Source of the DNA: Caldilineaceae bacterium
GTDB lineage: Bacteria; Chloroflexota; Anaerolineae; Caldilineales; Caldilineaceae
DNA: 39,819 bases
Direction: 5' to 3'
Assembly (NCBI GenBank): GCA_018003515.1
Contig: JAGNDO010000048.1
Span: 1-39,819, forward strand
The position numbers and the translations under genes are program-made. Shown here one piece after another: positions 31,253 through 38,719 of the stretch; positions within the stretch are counted from its first letter, which is position 1; every line of letters begins with the position of its first letter. A model generated the notes under the pieces. The model saw only the letters and a list, made by a program, of their open reading frames with translations. It ran no database searches and had not been told where the DNA came from.

Positions 31253-32503
31253 CTAAAACAACCGAAACTGCCCCGCATCCACTCGCCCCGCCTGATGCAT
31301 CAGCACCGCGTTCATCACCTCAATCGCCATGCGGGATTCCAATGTGACCCCGGCACGCACGCCGACGCAGGGGTCGTGGCGACCTTTGTCGAGTTGGAAG
31401 TCGATCTCTTCCAGGTTTTTGCGCACGGATTGTTGGGGCAGGTTGATGGTGGAGGTGGGCTTGAAGCTGACCCGACAGACCAAGGGCATGCCCGTGGTGA
31501 TGCCGCCGATCAGCCCGCCGTGGCTGTTGGCCCGGTAGCCGGTGGCCCCAATCGGGTCGTTGTTTTCACTCCCGCGCCGGGTCACAACCTCCACACCGGC
31601 ACCAATTTCCACAGCTTGCACGGCGTGCATCCCACCCAAAATGCCCATGAGCCGCAGCTTCAGGCTTTGGAAGAGCGGGTCGCCGATCAACGGCGGCACG
31701 TTGAGGCCGATCACCTCCACGGCCGCGCCGATGGAGTCGCCTTTGGACCGGGTCTCGATGATCAAGTCCCCGGCGGCCTGGGCGAAGTCCGGGTCGATGG
31801 TATGGATTTCGGAAGCTTCCATTTTTTGTTGAATTTGGACGAGTTCGTTTGGCGGAATTGTGAGCGCATCTTGTCCCCGGATCAAGGCTTGGAAATGGTC
31901 GGCCAGAGAACGGGACGCTTTCAAATGGCCCACTTGCACGATGGACGACAGGAAGACTGTACCAAAAATCTCCTGCAAATAGAGCCGAGCGATGGAGCCG
32001 CCGATCACGTCGCTGATGGCCGAGCGATAGCTGCTGCGTCCGCCGCCGCGGATGTCCACGAAGCCCTGGGATTTGTGATGCTTGACCAGATCCGTATGGC
32101 CGGGGCGCACTTCCCCGGTCGGTCCGGCAAACTGGGCGTAGTGCTGAGACTTCTTGGCCGCGGAGAGGACCAGGGCGGCGATGGGTTCGCCCGTGGTGAA
32201 CCCTGCCTCGTAGGCCGAGGTCGCGCTGGTCGCCTCCCCGTCCCGCACGGTCAGGGTTGGCCCCGCGGTGAGGGTGTCCGTGTCGTCTTGATAGAGGCCG
32301 GAGAGCAGCAGCACCTTGTCGGCCTCGCTGCGCGGGGTGCCGTGCTTGTTGCTGCCGGGCCGCCGCCGGTCCAGAAACGCCTGCACATCCGCCCGGCGCA
32401 CCATCAGCCCAGCCGGACAGCCAAAGACAATGGTCGTGATCCCCGGTCCATGAGATTCCCCCGCCCCGGCCACGCCAAAGAGGGGACCGCCTAGAATTTC
32501 CAT
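31253..32503 (-). CDS. aroC: Chorismate synthase
   Basis: A 416-residue FMN-dependent enzyme that removes phosphate from EPSP to give chorismate, the last shared step before tryptophan, phenylalanine and tyrosine. The family marks are AGAGESHGPGI near the N-terminus, FLDRRRPGSNKHGTPRSEAD, GEVRPGHTDLVKH, FVDIRGGGRSSYRSA and NSHGGLIGGITTG. Length is somewhat above the usual ~360 residues; an internal insertion between the GGRSS and IDPDF regions accounts for part of this. The ATG at 32503 begins directly at the fold. It lies upstream of the small gene and the aroK-aroB fusion on the same strand. Confidence 0.95.
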   Translation of the reverse strand: MEILGGPLFGVAGAGESHGPGITTIVFGCPAGLMVRRADVQAFLDRRRPGSNKHGTPRSEADKVLLLSGLYQDDTDTLTAGPTLTVRDGEATSATSAYEAGFTTGEPIAALVLSAAKKSQHYAQFAGPTGEVRPGHTDLVKHHKSQGFVDIRGGGRSSYRSAISDVIGGSIARLYLQEIFGTVFLSSIVQVGHLKASRSLADHFQALIRGQDALTIPPNELVQIQQKMEASEIHTIDPDFAQAAGDLIIETRSKGDSIGAAVEVIGLNVPPLIGDPLFQSLKLRLMGILGGMHAVQAVEIGAGVEVVTRRGSENNDPIGATGYRANSHGGLIGGITTGMPLVCRVSFKPTSTINLPQQSVRKNLEEIDFQLDKGRHDPCVGVRAGVTLESRMAIEVMNAVLMHQAGRVDAGQFRLF

Positions 32504-32518
32504 AGGTCAACCTTCCGT

Positions 32519-32603
32519 TGGGGATTTGGGAGATTGGGAGATTAGGAGATTGGGCGTGATGGACAGTGAATCTCCCAATCTCTCAATCTCCTAATCCCCC
32601 AAT
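32519..32603. repeat. Imperfect inverted repeat of GGAGATTG words
   Basis: gggagattgggagattagga (starting near 32529) pairs imperfectly with tctcaatctcctaatccccc (about 32578-32597). The word GGGAGATT repeats with an 8-nt step in each arm. It lies between the GNAT gene stop (32605) and aroC start (32503), positioned as a terminator. Confidence 0.6.
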
Positions 32604-32604
32604 C

Positions 32605-33378
32605 TCAAATTTCCTTCATGCACGCTCTCGCCATGCCGATGCAGCGGAAGCCTCGGCGCTCCAAGATGGGCCGGGACATGGGGCTGGCGTCCACGGTCAA
32701 GAATTTGCGGCCTCGGGCCAGGGCTTCCTGGGCGCGGAGGGCGATCAGATCTGTGTAAATGCCCATGCCCCGGAAGTCGGTCAGGGTGGAGCCGCCCCAT
32801 AGGCTGGCGAAGCGGCTGCCCGGGTCGAAGTAGATCCACGCCCCGGCCACGGGGCGGTCATCCACATAGGCCACGTAGATGGATATCAGGTCGGGGAAGT
32901 GGATCAGATCGTGGATCAGCCGCTCTTCCAGCCCCGGACGTTCCCGGCCCCACACCTGGTTTTCCACTTCGGTGAGATCCCGGATTCCTTCGGGTCGGGT
33001 GATGCGGCGCACGTCGTGAACGATGGGCCGGGTCAATTCTGTGGGCAGATCGGTCAGATCCAGCACCAAAATGGCTTCGGGGTCGTCGATCTCAAAACCG
33101 TGGGCGGCCAGGCGGTCCACCAGATCCGGGGGCGTGTCATAGTCGAAGACCTTCCACTCGAAGGGGCGGTTTTGTGTGGCGAAAAAGGCGATCTGTGCCC
33201 GGATCACCCGGTCTGCGTTCACTTCGTCCACGCGGGAATGGATCACAAAACAGGGTTCATGCTCGGTCAAGTTGACATGGCGCACCACCTCCGCCGTCAC
33301 CTCCCGGCGGGCGCTGGGGTGGGTGGCGTTGATGCGCTGGTCCTGGTCGTACAGGGTGCGGATGTCGTTGATGTGCAT
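32605..33378 (-). CDS. GNAT-family N-acetyltransferase
   Basis: A 257-residue protein with an N-terminal region of about 100 residues, then a GNAT domain: the FRGMGIYTDLIALRAQEALA segment (about 206-226) is the CoA-binding R-G-x-G-x-Y/H motif with helix alpha 3, and DASPMSRPILERRGFRCIGM is the usual C-terminal strand with G-F turn. The substrate is unknown. The upstream neighbour on the same strand is ychF after about 100 bp holding a broken repeat and a hairpin. No signal peptide or membrane helix. Confidence 0.78.
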   Translation of the reverse strand: MHINDIRTLYDQDQRINATHPSARREVTAEVVRHVNLTEHEPCFVIHSRVDEVNADRVIRAQIAFFATQNRPFEWKVFDYDTPPDLVDRLAAHGFEIDDPEAILVLDLTDLPTELTRPIVHDVRRITRPEGIRDLTEVENQVWGRERPGLEERLIHDLIHFPDLISIYVAYVDDRPVAGAWIYFDPGSRFASLWGGSTLTDFRGMGIYTDLIALRAQEALARGRKFLTVDASPMSRPILERRGFRCIGMARACMKEI

Positions 33379-33396
33379 GGGATCGCTCGGTTTGAA

Positions 33397-33421
33397 AACA
33401 AAAAATAGGCCACGGATTGCA
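33397..33421 (+). repeat. Isolated left arm of AAATAGGCCACGG repeat
   Basis: aaaataggccacggattgcacgga matches the left arm at 29142-29165, then diverges into unrelated sequence; no right arm follows. This is a broken copy of the inverted-repeat family described at 29142-29238. Confidence 0.75.
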
Positions 33422-33437
33422 CGGAGGAAGGCGACCC

Positions 33438-33470
33438 AGAAGTCCGACTTTTGAAAAAAGTCGGACTTCT
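33438..33470. terminator. 15-bp hairpin after ychF
   Basis: agaagtccgactttt (33438-33452) and its exact complement (33456-33470) form a stem with a 3-nt loop, 4 nt beyond the ychF stop at 33475 on the minus strand. No T-run follows on the minus strand. Confidence 0.7.
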
Positions 33471-33474
33471 TCGG

Positions 33475-34578
33475 CTACACATTGAATCGAAAGTGGATTA
33501 CATCGCCATCTTGGACGACATATTCCTTGCCTTCCAGCCGCATAAGACCGGCGGACTTGGCCCCGTGTTCGCCGCCGTGGGCTTCGTAGATGGGGAAGGG
33601 GATCACCTCGGCGCGGATGAAGCCGCGTTGGAAGTCCGTGTGGATGGCACCGGCGGCTTCCGGGGCGGTGGAGCCTCGGCGCAGGGTCCAGGCGCGGACT
33701 TCGTGGCCGCCGGTGGTGGTGAAGAAGACGATCAGGTCCAGCAGCCGGAAGCCACCGTGGATCACCTGGTCCAACCCGCTTTCGGATGCCCCGGCCAGGG
33801 CCATGAATTCGGCTCGCTCCTTCTCGCCGAGGTCGATCATCTCGGCCTCAAGCTGGGCGCACAGGACCACCACTTCGGCCCCGTGGGCGGCGGCGTAGGC
33901 TGCCACAGCCCGCGCATACCCGTTGCTCTGGGCCAACGACTCCTCGTCCACATTAGCCGCATAGATCACAGGCTTGGCCGTCAACAAACGCAGCTCGTGA
34001 TTTAACAGCGAAAAAGCGACGCTCTCCCGATCTGGGAAAGTGACGGCAGGGTGGCCCTGGGCAAAGTGGGCTTGCAGGGCCAGGGCCGTCTCCATCACCG
34101 GCTGCAAGGATCTGTCCCCCTTGACCAGCCGGGGCAGCTTCTCCAGCTTGCGCTCCAATTGCTCCAAGTCGGCCAGGATCAGCTCCGTGTTGATCACCTC
34201 GATGTCGTCCACGGGGTCGATGACCTCGCTGGTGTGGATGACGTTGGGGTCGTCAAAACAGCGCACCACATGCACGATGGCCTGGGTCTCCCGGATGTGG
34301 CCGAGGAATTGGTTGCCTAACCCCTCGCCCTGGCTGGCCCCCTTGACCAGCCCGGCGATGTCGATGAATTCGATGGTGGCCGGGATTTTTCGTTCGGGCT
34401 GGACCATGTCGGCCAGCTTGTCCAGGCGGGGGTCGGGGACGGCGACCACGGCCCGGTTGGGCTGGATGGTGCAGAAGGGATAGTTGGCGACCTCGGCGTT
34501 TTGGGCCTGGGTCAGGGCGTTGAAGGTCGTGCTCTTGCCCACGTTGGGCAGGCCGACCAGACCGATGGTGAGACTCAT
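33475..34578 (-). CDS. ychF: Redox-regulated ATPase YchF (OLA1-like)
   Basis: A 367-residue P-loop protein of the Obg-like ATPase family. G1 GLPNVGKSTTFN at residues 9-20, switch region NRAVVAVPDPRLDKLADM, G3 IDIAGLVKGASQGEGLGNQF, and the G4-like NVDE in YAANVDEESLA (the NxxE change that gives ATP rather than GTP specificity). The C-terminal TGS domain (FFTTTGGHEVRAWTLRRGST) is complete. YchF associates with ribosomes and stress responses. The ATG at 34578 overlaps the stop of trpF (ATGA), so the two are translated as a coupled pair. Confidence 0.95.
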   Translation of the reverse strand: MSLTIGLVGLPNVGKSTTFNALTQAQNAEVANYPFCTIQPNRAVVAVPDPRLDKLADMVQPERKIPATIEFIDIAGLVKGASQGEGLGNQFLGHIRETQAIVHVVRCFDDPNVIHTSEVIDPVDDIEVINTELILADLEQLERKLEKLPRLVKGDRSLQPVMETALALQAHFAQGHPAVTFPDRESVAFSLLNHELRLLTAKPVIYAANVDEESLAQSNGYARAVAAYAAAHGAEVVVLCAQLEAEMIDLGEKERAEFMALAGASESGLDQVIHGGFRLLDLIVFFTTTGGHEVRAWTLRRGSTAPEAAGAIHTDFQRGFIRAEVIPFPIYEAHGGEHGAKSAGLMRLEGKEYVVQDGDVIHFRFNV

Positions 34579-35246
34579 GGGGTTGTTTCCTCTTGTTTGC
34601 GGGCCTGTTTGGCCGTGGCGACAAAGGCGCGCACCGCGGCGTGGTCCTTGCGCCTGGGCTCGATCTCCACGCCGCTGGCCACATCCACGGCCCAGGGCTG
34701 CACCGTGCGGATGGCCTGGGCCACGTTGGATGGGTTCAGCCCCCCGGCCAGCATCAGCCGGGGATAGGTACGCGCCAGGGCGGCGGCGGCGTGCCAGTCG
34801 GCCTTCTTGCCCGTGCCCCCATATTCGTGGACATCGTAGGCGTCGATCAAAAGGCCGGGGCCGTTCGGCGTGCCCAAAGCGGCATAGCGCTCGGCGGCCT
34901 CCTCAGCGTCAGCCACGGAGGTGGGGCGCAGGGCTTTGTAGGCCCGTCCGGCCAGGGCAGCCAGGACGTCCGGTGACTCAGCGCCCTGAAGTTGCGCATA
35001 GTCAAGCCCGGCCACCTGCATGGCGTCGGTCAACTGGTCAGCCGTGGCATCCACGAAGACGCCCACAAAGCGGGGCGCACGATCACCGGCTTGGGCACGG
35101 ATGGTCTGGGTGATGGTGCCTACCTGCTCCGGCGTGAGATAACGGGGTGATTTCGTGTAGAGAATAAAGCCGAGCAGGTCGGCTCCGGCCTCGACGGCCA
35201 CCAAGGCGTCCTCTAAATTGGTCAGTCCGCAAATTTTGACTTGCAT
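34575..35246 (-). CDS. trpF: Phosphoribosylanthranilate isomerase
   Basis: A 223-residue TIM-barrel enzyme that turns N-(5'-phosphoribosyl)anthranilate into CdRP in tryptophan synthesis. The catalytic Cys is in VKICGLTN at the N-terminus and the general-acid Asp in GLLIDAYD; the phosphate sites are LAGGLNPSNV and VDVASGVE. ATG 35246 has GAGGG 5 nt upstream; an upstream ATG at 35261 is also possible. The stop overlaps the ychF start. It is separated from trpC, trpD, trpB and trpA by unrelated genes. Confidence 0.95.
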   Translation of the reverse strand: MQVKICGLTNLEDALVAVEAGADLLGFILYTKSPRYLTPEQVGTITQTIRAQAGDRAPRFVGVFVDATADQLTDAMQVAGLDYAQLQGAESPDVLAALAGRAYKALRPTSVADAEEAAERYAALGTPNGPGLLIDAYDVHEYGGTGKKADWHAAAALARTYPRLMLAGGLNPSNVAQAIRTVQPWAVDVASGVEIEPRRKDHAAVRAFVATAKQARKQEETTP

Positions 35247-35272
35247 AGAAACCCTCGTCATTTCTCCCCGCT

Positions 35273-36004
35273 TCAAAAGCCAATGTGTAATGCCTGCAAT
35301 CCTATCACAATCAAGGGGGCAATGACAATGGCCGGGAGCAGGTTGGCCACCCGCACCTGTTTCAATTCTAGCAAGATCAGGGCGATGCCCATGATCAACA
35401 CGCCGCCCGTGGCGGTCAACTCGATCACCCAGGGCGTGGCCTGGCTGACCTCCCCCAGGCTGCCGCCAAAGACAATGGCGATTCCGGCAATTCCCCCTTG
35501 GATCACGCCGATGGAGAGCGCACTGAGCAACACCCCCGGCCCCAAGGTAGCGGCGAAGGGAATGGCTGCAAAGCCGTCCAACATGCTCTTGATGGCCAGT
35601 AAATCGTAGTCCCCCAGCAGCCCGTCCTGAATGCTGCCCAAAATGGTCATGGGGCCGATGCAGAAGACCAAACTGGCCGTCACAAAGCCCCGGGTCACGC
35701 TCCATCCGGCCACCTTGCCCTGGCCCAGCCGGTGGCCAAAGCGGTCCTCCAGCCATTGGCCCAGCCGGTTCAGGTGGCCTTCAATGCCCAAAATCTCGCC
35801 GATGATGCCCCCGGTCAGCACGCTGAAGAGGGGAATCAGTACATTGGCGCTGGTCAAGGCCATGCTGAGGCCGATCACCCCGGTCATCAACCCCAGCCCG
35901 GCCATCACCGTCTCCTGCACCCGTTTGGGCAGCCGGTTGCCCGCCATCACACCGATCATGCCGCCCAGGAGGACGGTTAAAATGTTGATGATCGTTCCGG
36001 TCAT
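35273..36004 (-). CDS. DUF554-family membrane protein
   Basis: A 243-residue inner-membrane protein of the DUF554 family, with about seven hydrophobic segments. Typical features are the starting GTIINILTVLLGGMIGVMAG, the helix GGIIGEILGIEGHLNRLGQW, and the FCIGPMTILGSIQDGLLGDY segment. The function is unknown; a transporter role is often assumed. The stop is 27 nt upstream of trpF and the start lies 7 nt from a plus-strand promoter for the antitoxin/TumE pair, so the two face away from one shared control region. No Shine-Dalgarno sequence precedes its ATG. Confidence 0.88.
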   Translation of the reverse strand: MTGTIINILTVLLGGMIGVMAGNRLPKRVQETVMAGLGLMTGVIGLSMALTSANVLIPLFSVLTGGIIGEILGIEGHLNRLGQWLEDRFGHRLGQGKVAGWSVTRGFVTASLVFCIGPMTILGSIQDGLLGDYDLLAIKSMLDGFAAIPFAATLGPGVLLSALSIGVIQGGIAGIAIVFGGSLGEVSQATPWVIELTATGGVLIMGIALILLELKQVRVANLLPAIVIAPLIVIGLQALHIGF

Positions 36005-36010
36005 TTATGG

Positions 36011-36016
36011 TATAAT
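36011..36016 (+). promoter_or_regulatory. Extended -10 promoter for first antitoxin/TumE pair
   Basis: TGG-TATAAT at 36008-36016 is an extended -10 element 46 nt before the ATG at 36062. The same segment, including the 5' end of the divergent DUF554 gene (tgatgat...gtcatttatg), is copied upstream of the second pair, with TATAAT at 36832-36837. Confidence 0.7.
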
Positions 36017-36061
36017 TGCGTCGAGCGCAATCCCTGTGAGTAGATTGAAAGGAAAACCGTC

Positions 36062-36400
36062 ATGGCTAAACTGAGTTTTACCCAGGAAAACATGCCCGCT
36101 TCTTCTGAAGAATTTCGCAGACTCCTGGCCAAATCTATGGCCAAGTCAAATCCGATCGATGACTTTGTGGAGATTGTCGAGGATCTGGCTGGCTTTGAAA
36201 AGAAGCACCAAATGTCCTCGTCTGAGTTCTATCTAAAATTCAACGCAGGCCAGTTGGAAGATGAATTGGACTATTTTGAGTGGTCATTTATCTATGATGC
36301 CTACGTCAAACTGCGTCGGGTCATTGAATCCGCTTTGCTCAGAGACGCCGTCTTGTCGGGCGTGGAGGCGCTTGAGGAAGCAGAGGCTGTCGCGGCATGA
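36062..36400 (+). CDS. Antitoxin-like protein, copy 1
   Basis: A 112-residue soluble, mostly helical protein. The segments FTQENMPASSEEFRRLLAKS, SSSEFYLKFNAGQLEDELDY and FEWSFIYDAYVKLRRVIESA resemble small antitoxin-type proteins found before TumE-family genes, though it has no clear DNA-binding motif. Its stop overlaps the start of the toxin-like gene (ATGA at 36397-36400). A second copy is at 36889-37248; the two share their first 30 residues and overall layout but diverge afterwards. It should neutralise the next gene product if this is a toxin-antitoxin module. Confidence 0.7.
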   Translation: MAKLSFTQENMPASSEEFRRLLAKSMAKSNPIDDFVEIVEDLAGFEKKHQMSSSEFYLKFNAGQLEDELDYFEWSFIYDAYVKLRRVIESALLRDAVLSGVEALEEAEAVAA

Positions 36401-36777
36401 ACCTTTATGGCTATTTGAACCGGTTGGAAGACACGCTGCGCTCTCGAAGTGAAATCATCATTCGAGACCTTCGCACACGTGAGTACTTGCAGCGTGGATT
36501 TTTCCAAGCGCAAGTTCAATTCCTGGACGGATCAGAGCTTTCCGTGGTTGAAAGCGGCATTCACGTAGATGGCCGAGAAGTTGGGCGAGAAAAGTACGTT
36601 TTCCACTACCAGCGCGCCGATGGCACCCTGATCTTCCGCTATGATCGGTCCCCTCACTACCCAGATCTCCCCACCTTCCCCGCCCACAAGCACACCCCGG
36701 ACGGCGTCATCCCCGCCCCGGCTCCTGATCTGGCCGATGTCCTGCGGGAGATCGATGGTCTGCTTTATCCTGGCTGA
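36397..36777 (+). CDS. TumE-family (DUF6516) toxin-like protein, copy 1
   Basis: A 126-residue protein. The C-terminal half carries the family pattern KYVFHYQRADGTLIFRYDRS, then PHYPDLPTFPAHKHTPDGVI and DLADVLREIDGLLY, which is the YHYQ..DG.L.FRYD..PHHP...TFPHHKH arrangement of the TumE/DUF6516 group linked to toxin-antitoxin loci. The activity is not known to me. Coupled by ATGA to the upstream antitoxin-like gene. A close paralog is at 37245-37628, and 38 bp of DNA near the 3' end are identical between the copies (36667-36704 and 37515-37552). Confidence 0.8.
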   Translation: MNLYGYLNRLEDTLRSRSEIIIRDLRTREYLQRGFFQAQVQFLDGSELSVVESGIHVDGREVGREKYVFHYQRADGTLIFRYDRSPHYPDLPTFPAHKHTPDGVIPAPAPDLADVLREIDGLLYPG

Positions 36778-36888
36778 TACTTATTCTGTCGGGACGGACA
36801 AACTGTTGATGATTGCCTCGGTCATTTATGCTATAATTGCGCCGAGCGTAGTCCTTGTGATTGATTGGGGTTGGAAAGGAAAAAAGTT

Positions 36889-37248
36889 ATGGCAAAAGTG
36901 AGTTTTACCCAGGAGAACATGCCCGCTTCTTCCGAGGAGTTCCGTGCATTACTAGACGAAGCAATAGAAAAATCAAATCCAATTGACGATCTCTTGGAAC
37001 TTGTTGAAGATATGGCTGTTTTTGAAAAGAAATACCAAATGCCTTCGGCTGAGTTTTACAGAAAATTCCAAGCTGGTCAAATGGGAGATGATTTTGAGTT
37101 TTTTGAATGGTCTGCCATGTATCGCATGTATACCGGCACACGGCGGGCGATTGAACTGGCGCTGATGCGGGATGCCGTGCGTTTGAATGGCGGAGCCGCA
37201 AGGGAAATGGAGGTGTCTGTTGAGCAAGAAGTGGCGGTCCCAGCGTGA
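36889..37248 (+). CDS. Antitoxin-like protein, copy 2
   Basis: A 119-residue paralog of the protein at 36062-36400. The first 30 residues are nearly the same (KVSFTQENMPASSEEFRALL), and the PSAEFYRKFQAGQMGDDFEF and FEWSAMYRMYTGTRRAIELA segments are preserved, while the tail (GGAAREMEVSVEQEVAVPA) is different. The upstream control region is also a copy of that of the first pair, with TATAAT at 36832-36837. GTGA overlap couples it to the following toxin-like gene. The ATG at 36889 follows GGAAAGGA; an earlier in-frame start at 36865 lacks family support. Confidence 0.7.
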   Translation: MAKVSFTQENMPASSEEFRALLDEAIEKSNPIDDLLELVEDMAVFEKKYQMPSAEFYRKFQAGQMGDDFEFFEWSAMYRMYTGTRRAIELALMRDAVRLNGGAAREMEVSVEQEVAVPA

Positions 37249-37628
37249 TTCTGAGTACCTATGCGGCTCGACTTGAAGATACCTTGCGTTCGCGCACCGA
37301 GATCACGATCGTTGAACTTCGGTCGAGAGTGACTCAAGATTACGCGGCCTTCACAGCCCGTGTGCATTTCTATGATGGTTCACAACTCTTTATTTCTGAT
37401 GAAATTAGCCTGGCGGAAAACAGACAAATCGTCAGAGACGAGTACGTCTTCCACTACCAGCGCGCAGACAACACCCTGATCTTCCGCTACGACAACTCGC
37501 CCCACTTCCCAAACCTCCCCACCTTCCCCGCCCACAAGCACACCCCGGACGGTGTCATCTCTTCCGCAGCGCCGGATCTGGCAGATGTCCTGCGGGAGAT
37601 CGACAGATTTCTCTATCCCGACCGCTAG
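37245..37628 (+). CDS. TumE-family (DUF6516) toxin-like protein, copy 2
   Basis: A 127-residue paralog of the protein at 36397-36777. EYVFHYQRADNTLIFRYDNS and PHFPNLPTFPAHKHTPDGVI are close to copy 1, and the N-terminal part (YAARLEDTLRSRTEITIVEL) also aligns. It starts with GTG within the antitoxin stop (GTGA). Its stop overlaps the convergent trpC stop by 4 bases (CTAG at 37625-37628), so no terminator can separate the two. Together with copy 1 this is a tandem duplication of promoter, antitoxin and toxin-like gene. Confidence 0.8.
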   Translation: MILSTYAARLEDTLRSRTEITIVELRSRVTQDYAAFTARVHFYDGSQLFISDEISLAENRQIVRDEYVFHYQRADNTLIFRYDNSPHFPNLPTFPAHKHTPDGVISSAAPDLADVLREIDRFLYPDR

Positions 37629-38479
37629 AGTTTGGGTCGCCCCGCCATGGCGAACTTGCGCACGGTTCCACCCCGCTCCCGCTGAGGCAGTTTGCAGAAA
37701 CTCTCGCCCACCAAAATCGCATCGCAGCCCATCTCGGCCATGCGGGCCACATCCTCCACCGTGCGGATGCCGCTTTCTCCCACCAGGATCTTGTCCGCTG
37801 GGATCAGCGCCCGCAGCCGGGCCGTGGTTTCGATGTCCACCTCAAAGGTGCGCAGATCCCGGTTGTTGACGCCGATGATCTGGGCCCCCGCGGCCAAGGC
37901 CCGTTCCACCTCGGCCTCGTCGTGGACCTCCACCAACGCCGCCATTTTGAGATTGTGGGTGAGTTGCAGAAGGGTGCGCAGCTCCGTGTCGCTGAGGACG
38001 GCCACGATCAGCAGCACTGCGTCCGCGCCGGCCATGCGGGCTTCGTAGATCTGATATTCGTGGTAGATGAACTCCTTGCGCAGCACCGGGACGGTCACTT
38101 TGGCCTCCCGGAAGCGCTCTTTGATGGCCGTGAGATAGTCCAACTGCCCCTGGAAGAAGCGGGCATCGGTCAGACAGGAGATGGCGGCAGCCCCGTTGAG
38201 GACATAGGTTTCGGCCATGAACACCGGGTCCCACTCCTTGGCGATCAACCCTTTGGACGGGCTGGCCCGCTTCACCTCGGCGATCAGGCTGGCCCCCGGC
38301 TTGGCCGTGAGGGCGGCGGCAAAGTCCAAAGCTGGCGGCGAGATCAGGGCAAATGCCTTGGCCTGGGCCAGGGGCACCAATTCCATCTGCTTTGGTACTT
38401 CCAAGCGCTTCCAGGCCATGATCTCGTCTAAAACCTGGCCTTTGTGTTTTTTGATGTCTAGCTGTGAATGTTTTGGCAT
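37625..38479 (-). CDS. trpC: Indole-3-glycerol phosphate synthase
   Basis: A 284-residue TIM-barrel enzyme that converts CdRP to indole-3-glycerol phosphate, the substrate of TrpA. The substrate-binding Lys is in SLIAEVKRASPSKGLIA, catalytic Lys in VPVLRKEFIYHEYQIYEA, with QIIGVNNRDLRTFEVD and KILVGESGIRTVEDV further on. ATG 38479 starts MPKHSQLDIKKHKG. It lies downstream of trpD on the same strand, and its stop overlaps the TumE-like copy 2 gene running the other way. Confidence 0.96.
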   Translation of the reverse strand: MPKHSQLDIKKHKGQVLDEIMAWKRLEVPKQMELVPLAQAKAFALISPPALDFAAALTAKPGASLIAEVKRASPSKGLIAKEWDPVFMAETYVLNGAAAISCLTDARFFQGQLDYLTAIKERFREAKVTVPVLRKEFIYHEYQIYEARMAGADAVLLIVAVLSDTELRTLLQLTHNLKMAALVEVHDEAEVERALAAGAQIIGVNNRDLRTFEVDIETTARLRALIPADKILVGESGIRTVEDVARMAEMGCDAILVGESFCKLPQRERGGTVRKFAMAGRPKL

Positions 38480-38580
38480 AGGTTTGTTTATTTGTTGATA
38501 CGTTGATAGGTTGATTGGTGTGGTGATTGGGCGATTAATACCTAACCAGCGAAATCCTTGTTTTTTGTGCAAGAATTTTT

Positions 38581-38655
38581 ACCACAAAGGACACAAAGAA
38601 CACAAAGAGGGATTTATTCTTTTGAAATCTTTGTGTTCTCTGTGATCTTTGTGGT
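38581..38655. repeat. Imperfect inverted repeat of CACAAAGA words
   Basis: ccacaaaggacacaaagaac (38581 on) pairs imperfectly with tctttgtgttctctgtgatc and tttgtgg (to 38655). Same CACAAAGA word and 9-nt step as the perfect element at 28581-28647. It lies between trpC and trpD. Confidence 0.75.
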
Positions 38656-38719
38656 AAATCTTTTTGGTTCTGGCTAGGCCAGGTTGGGAGATTGGGGGAT
38701 TCTCCTCTCGTTTACCTGT

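Noticed and set aside
31136..32494. 452-codon plus-strand open frame opposite aroC
   Set aside because: Antisense shadow, with biased His/Gly composition; aroC is unmistakable.
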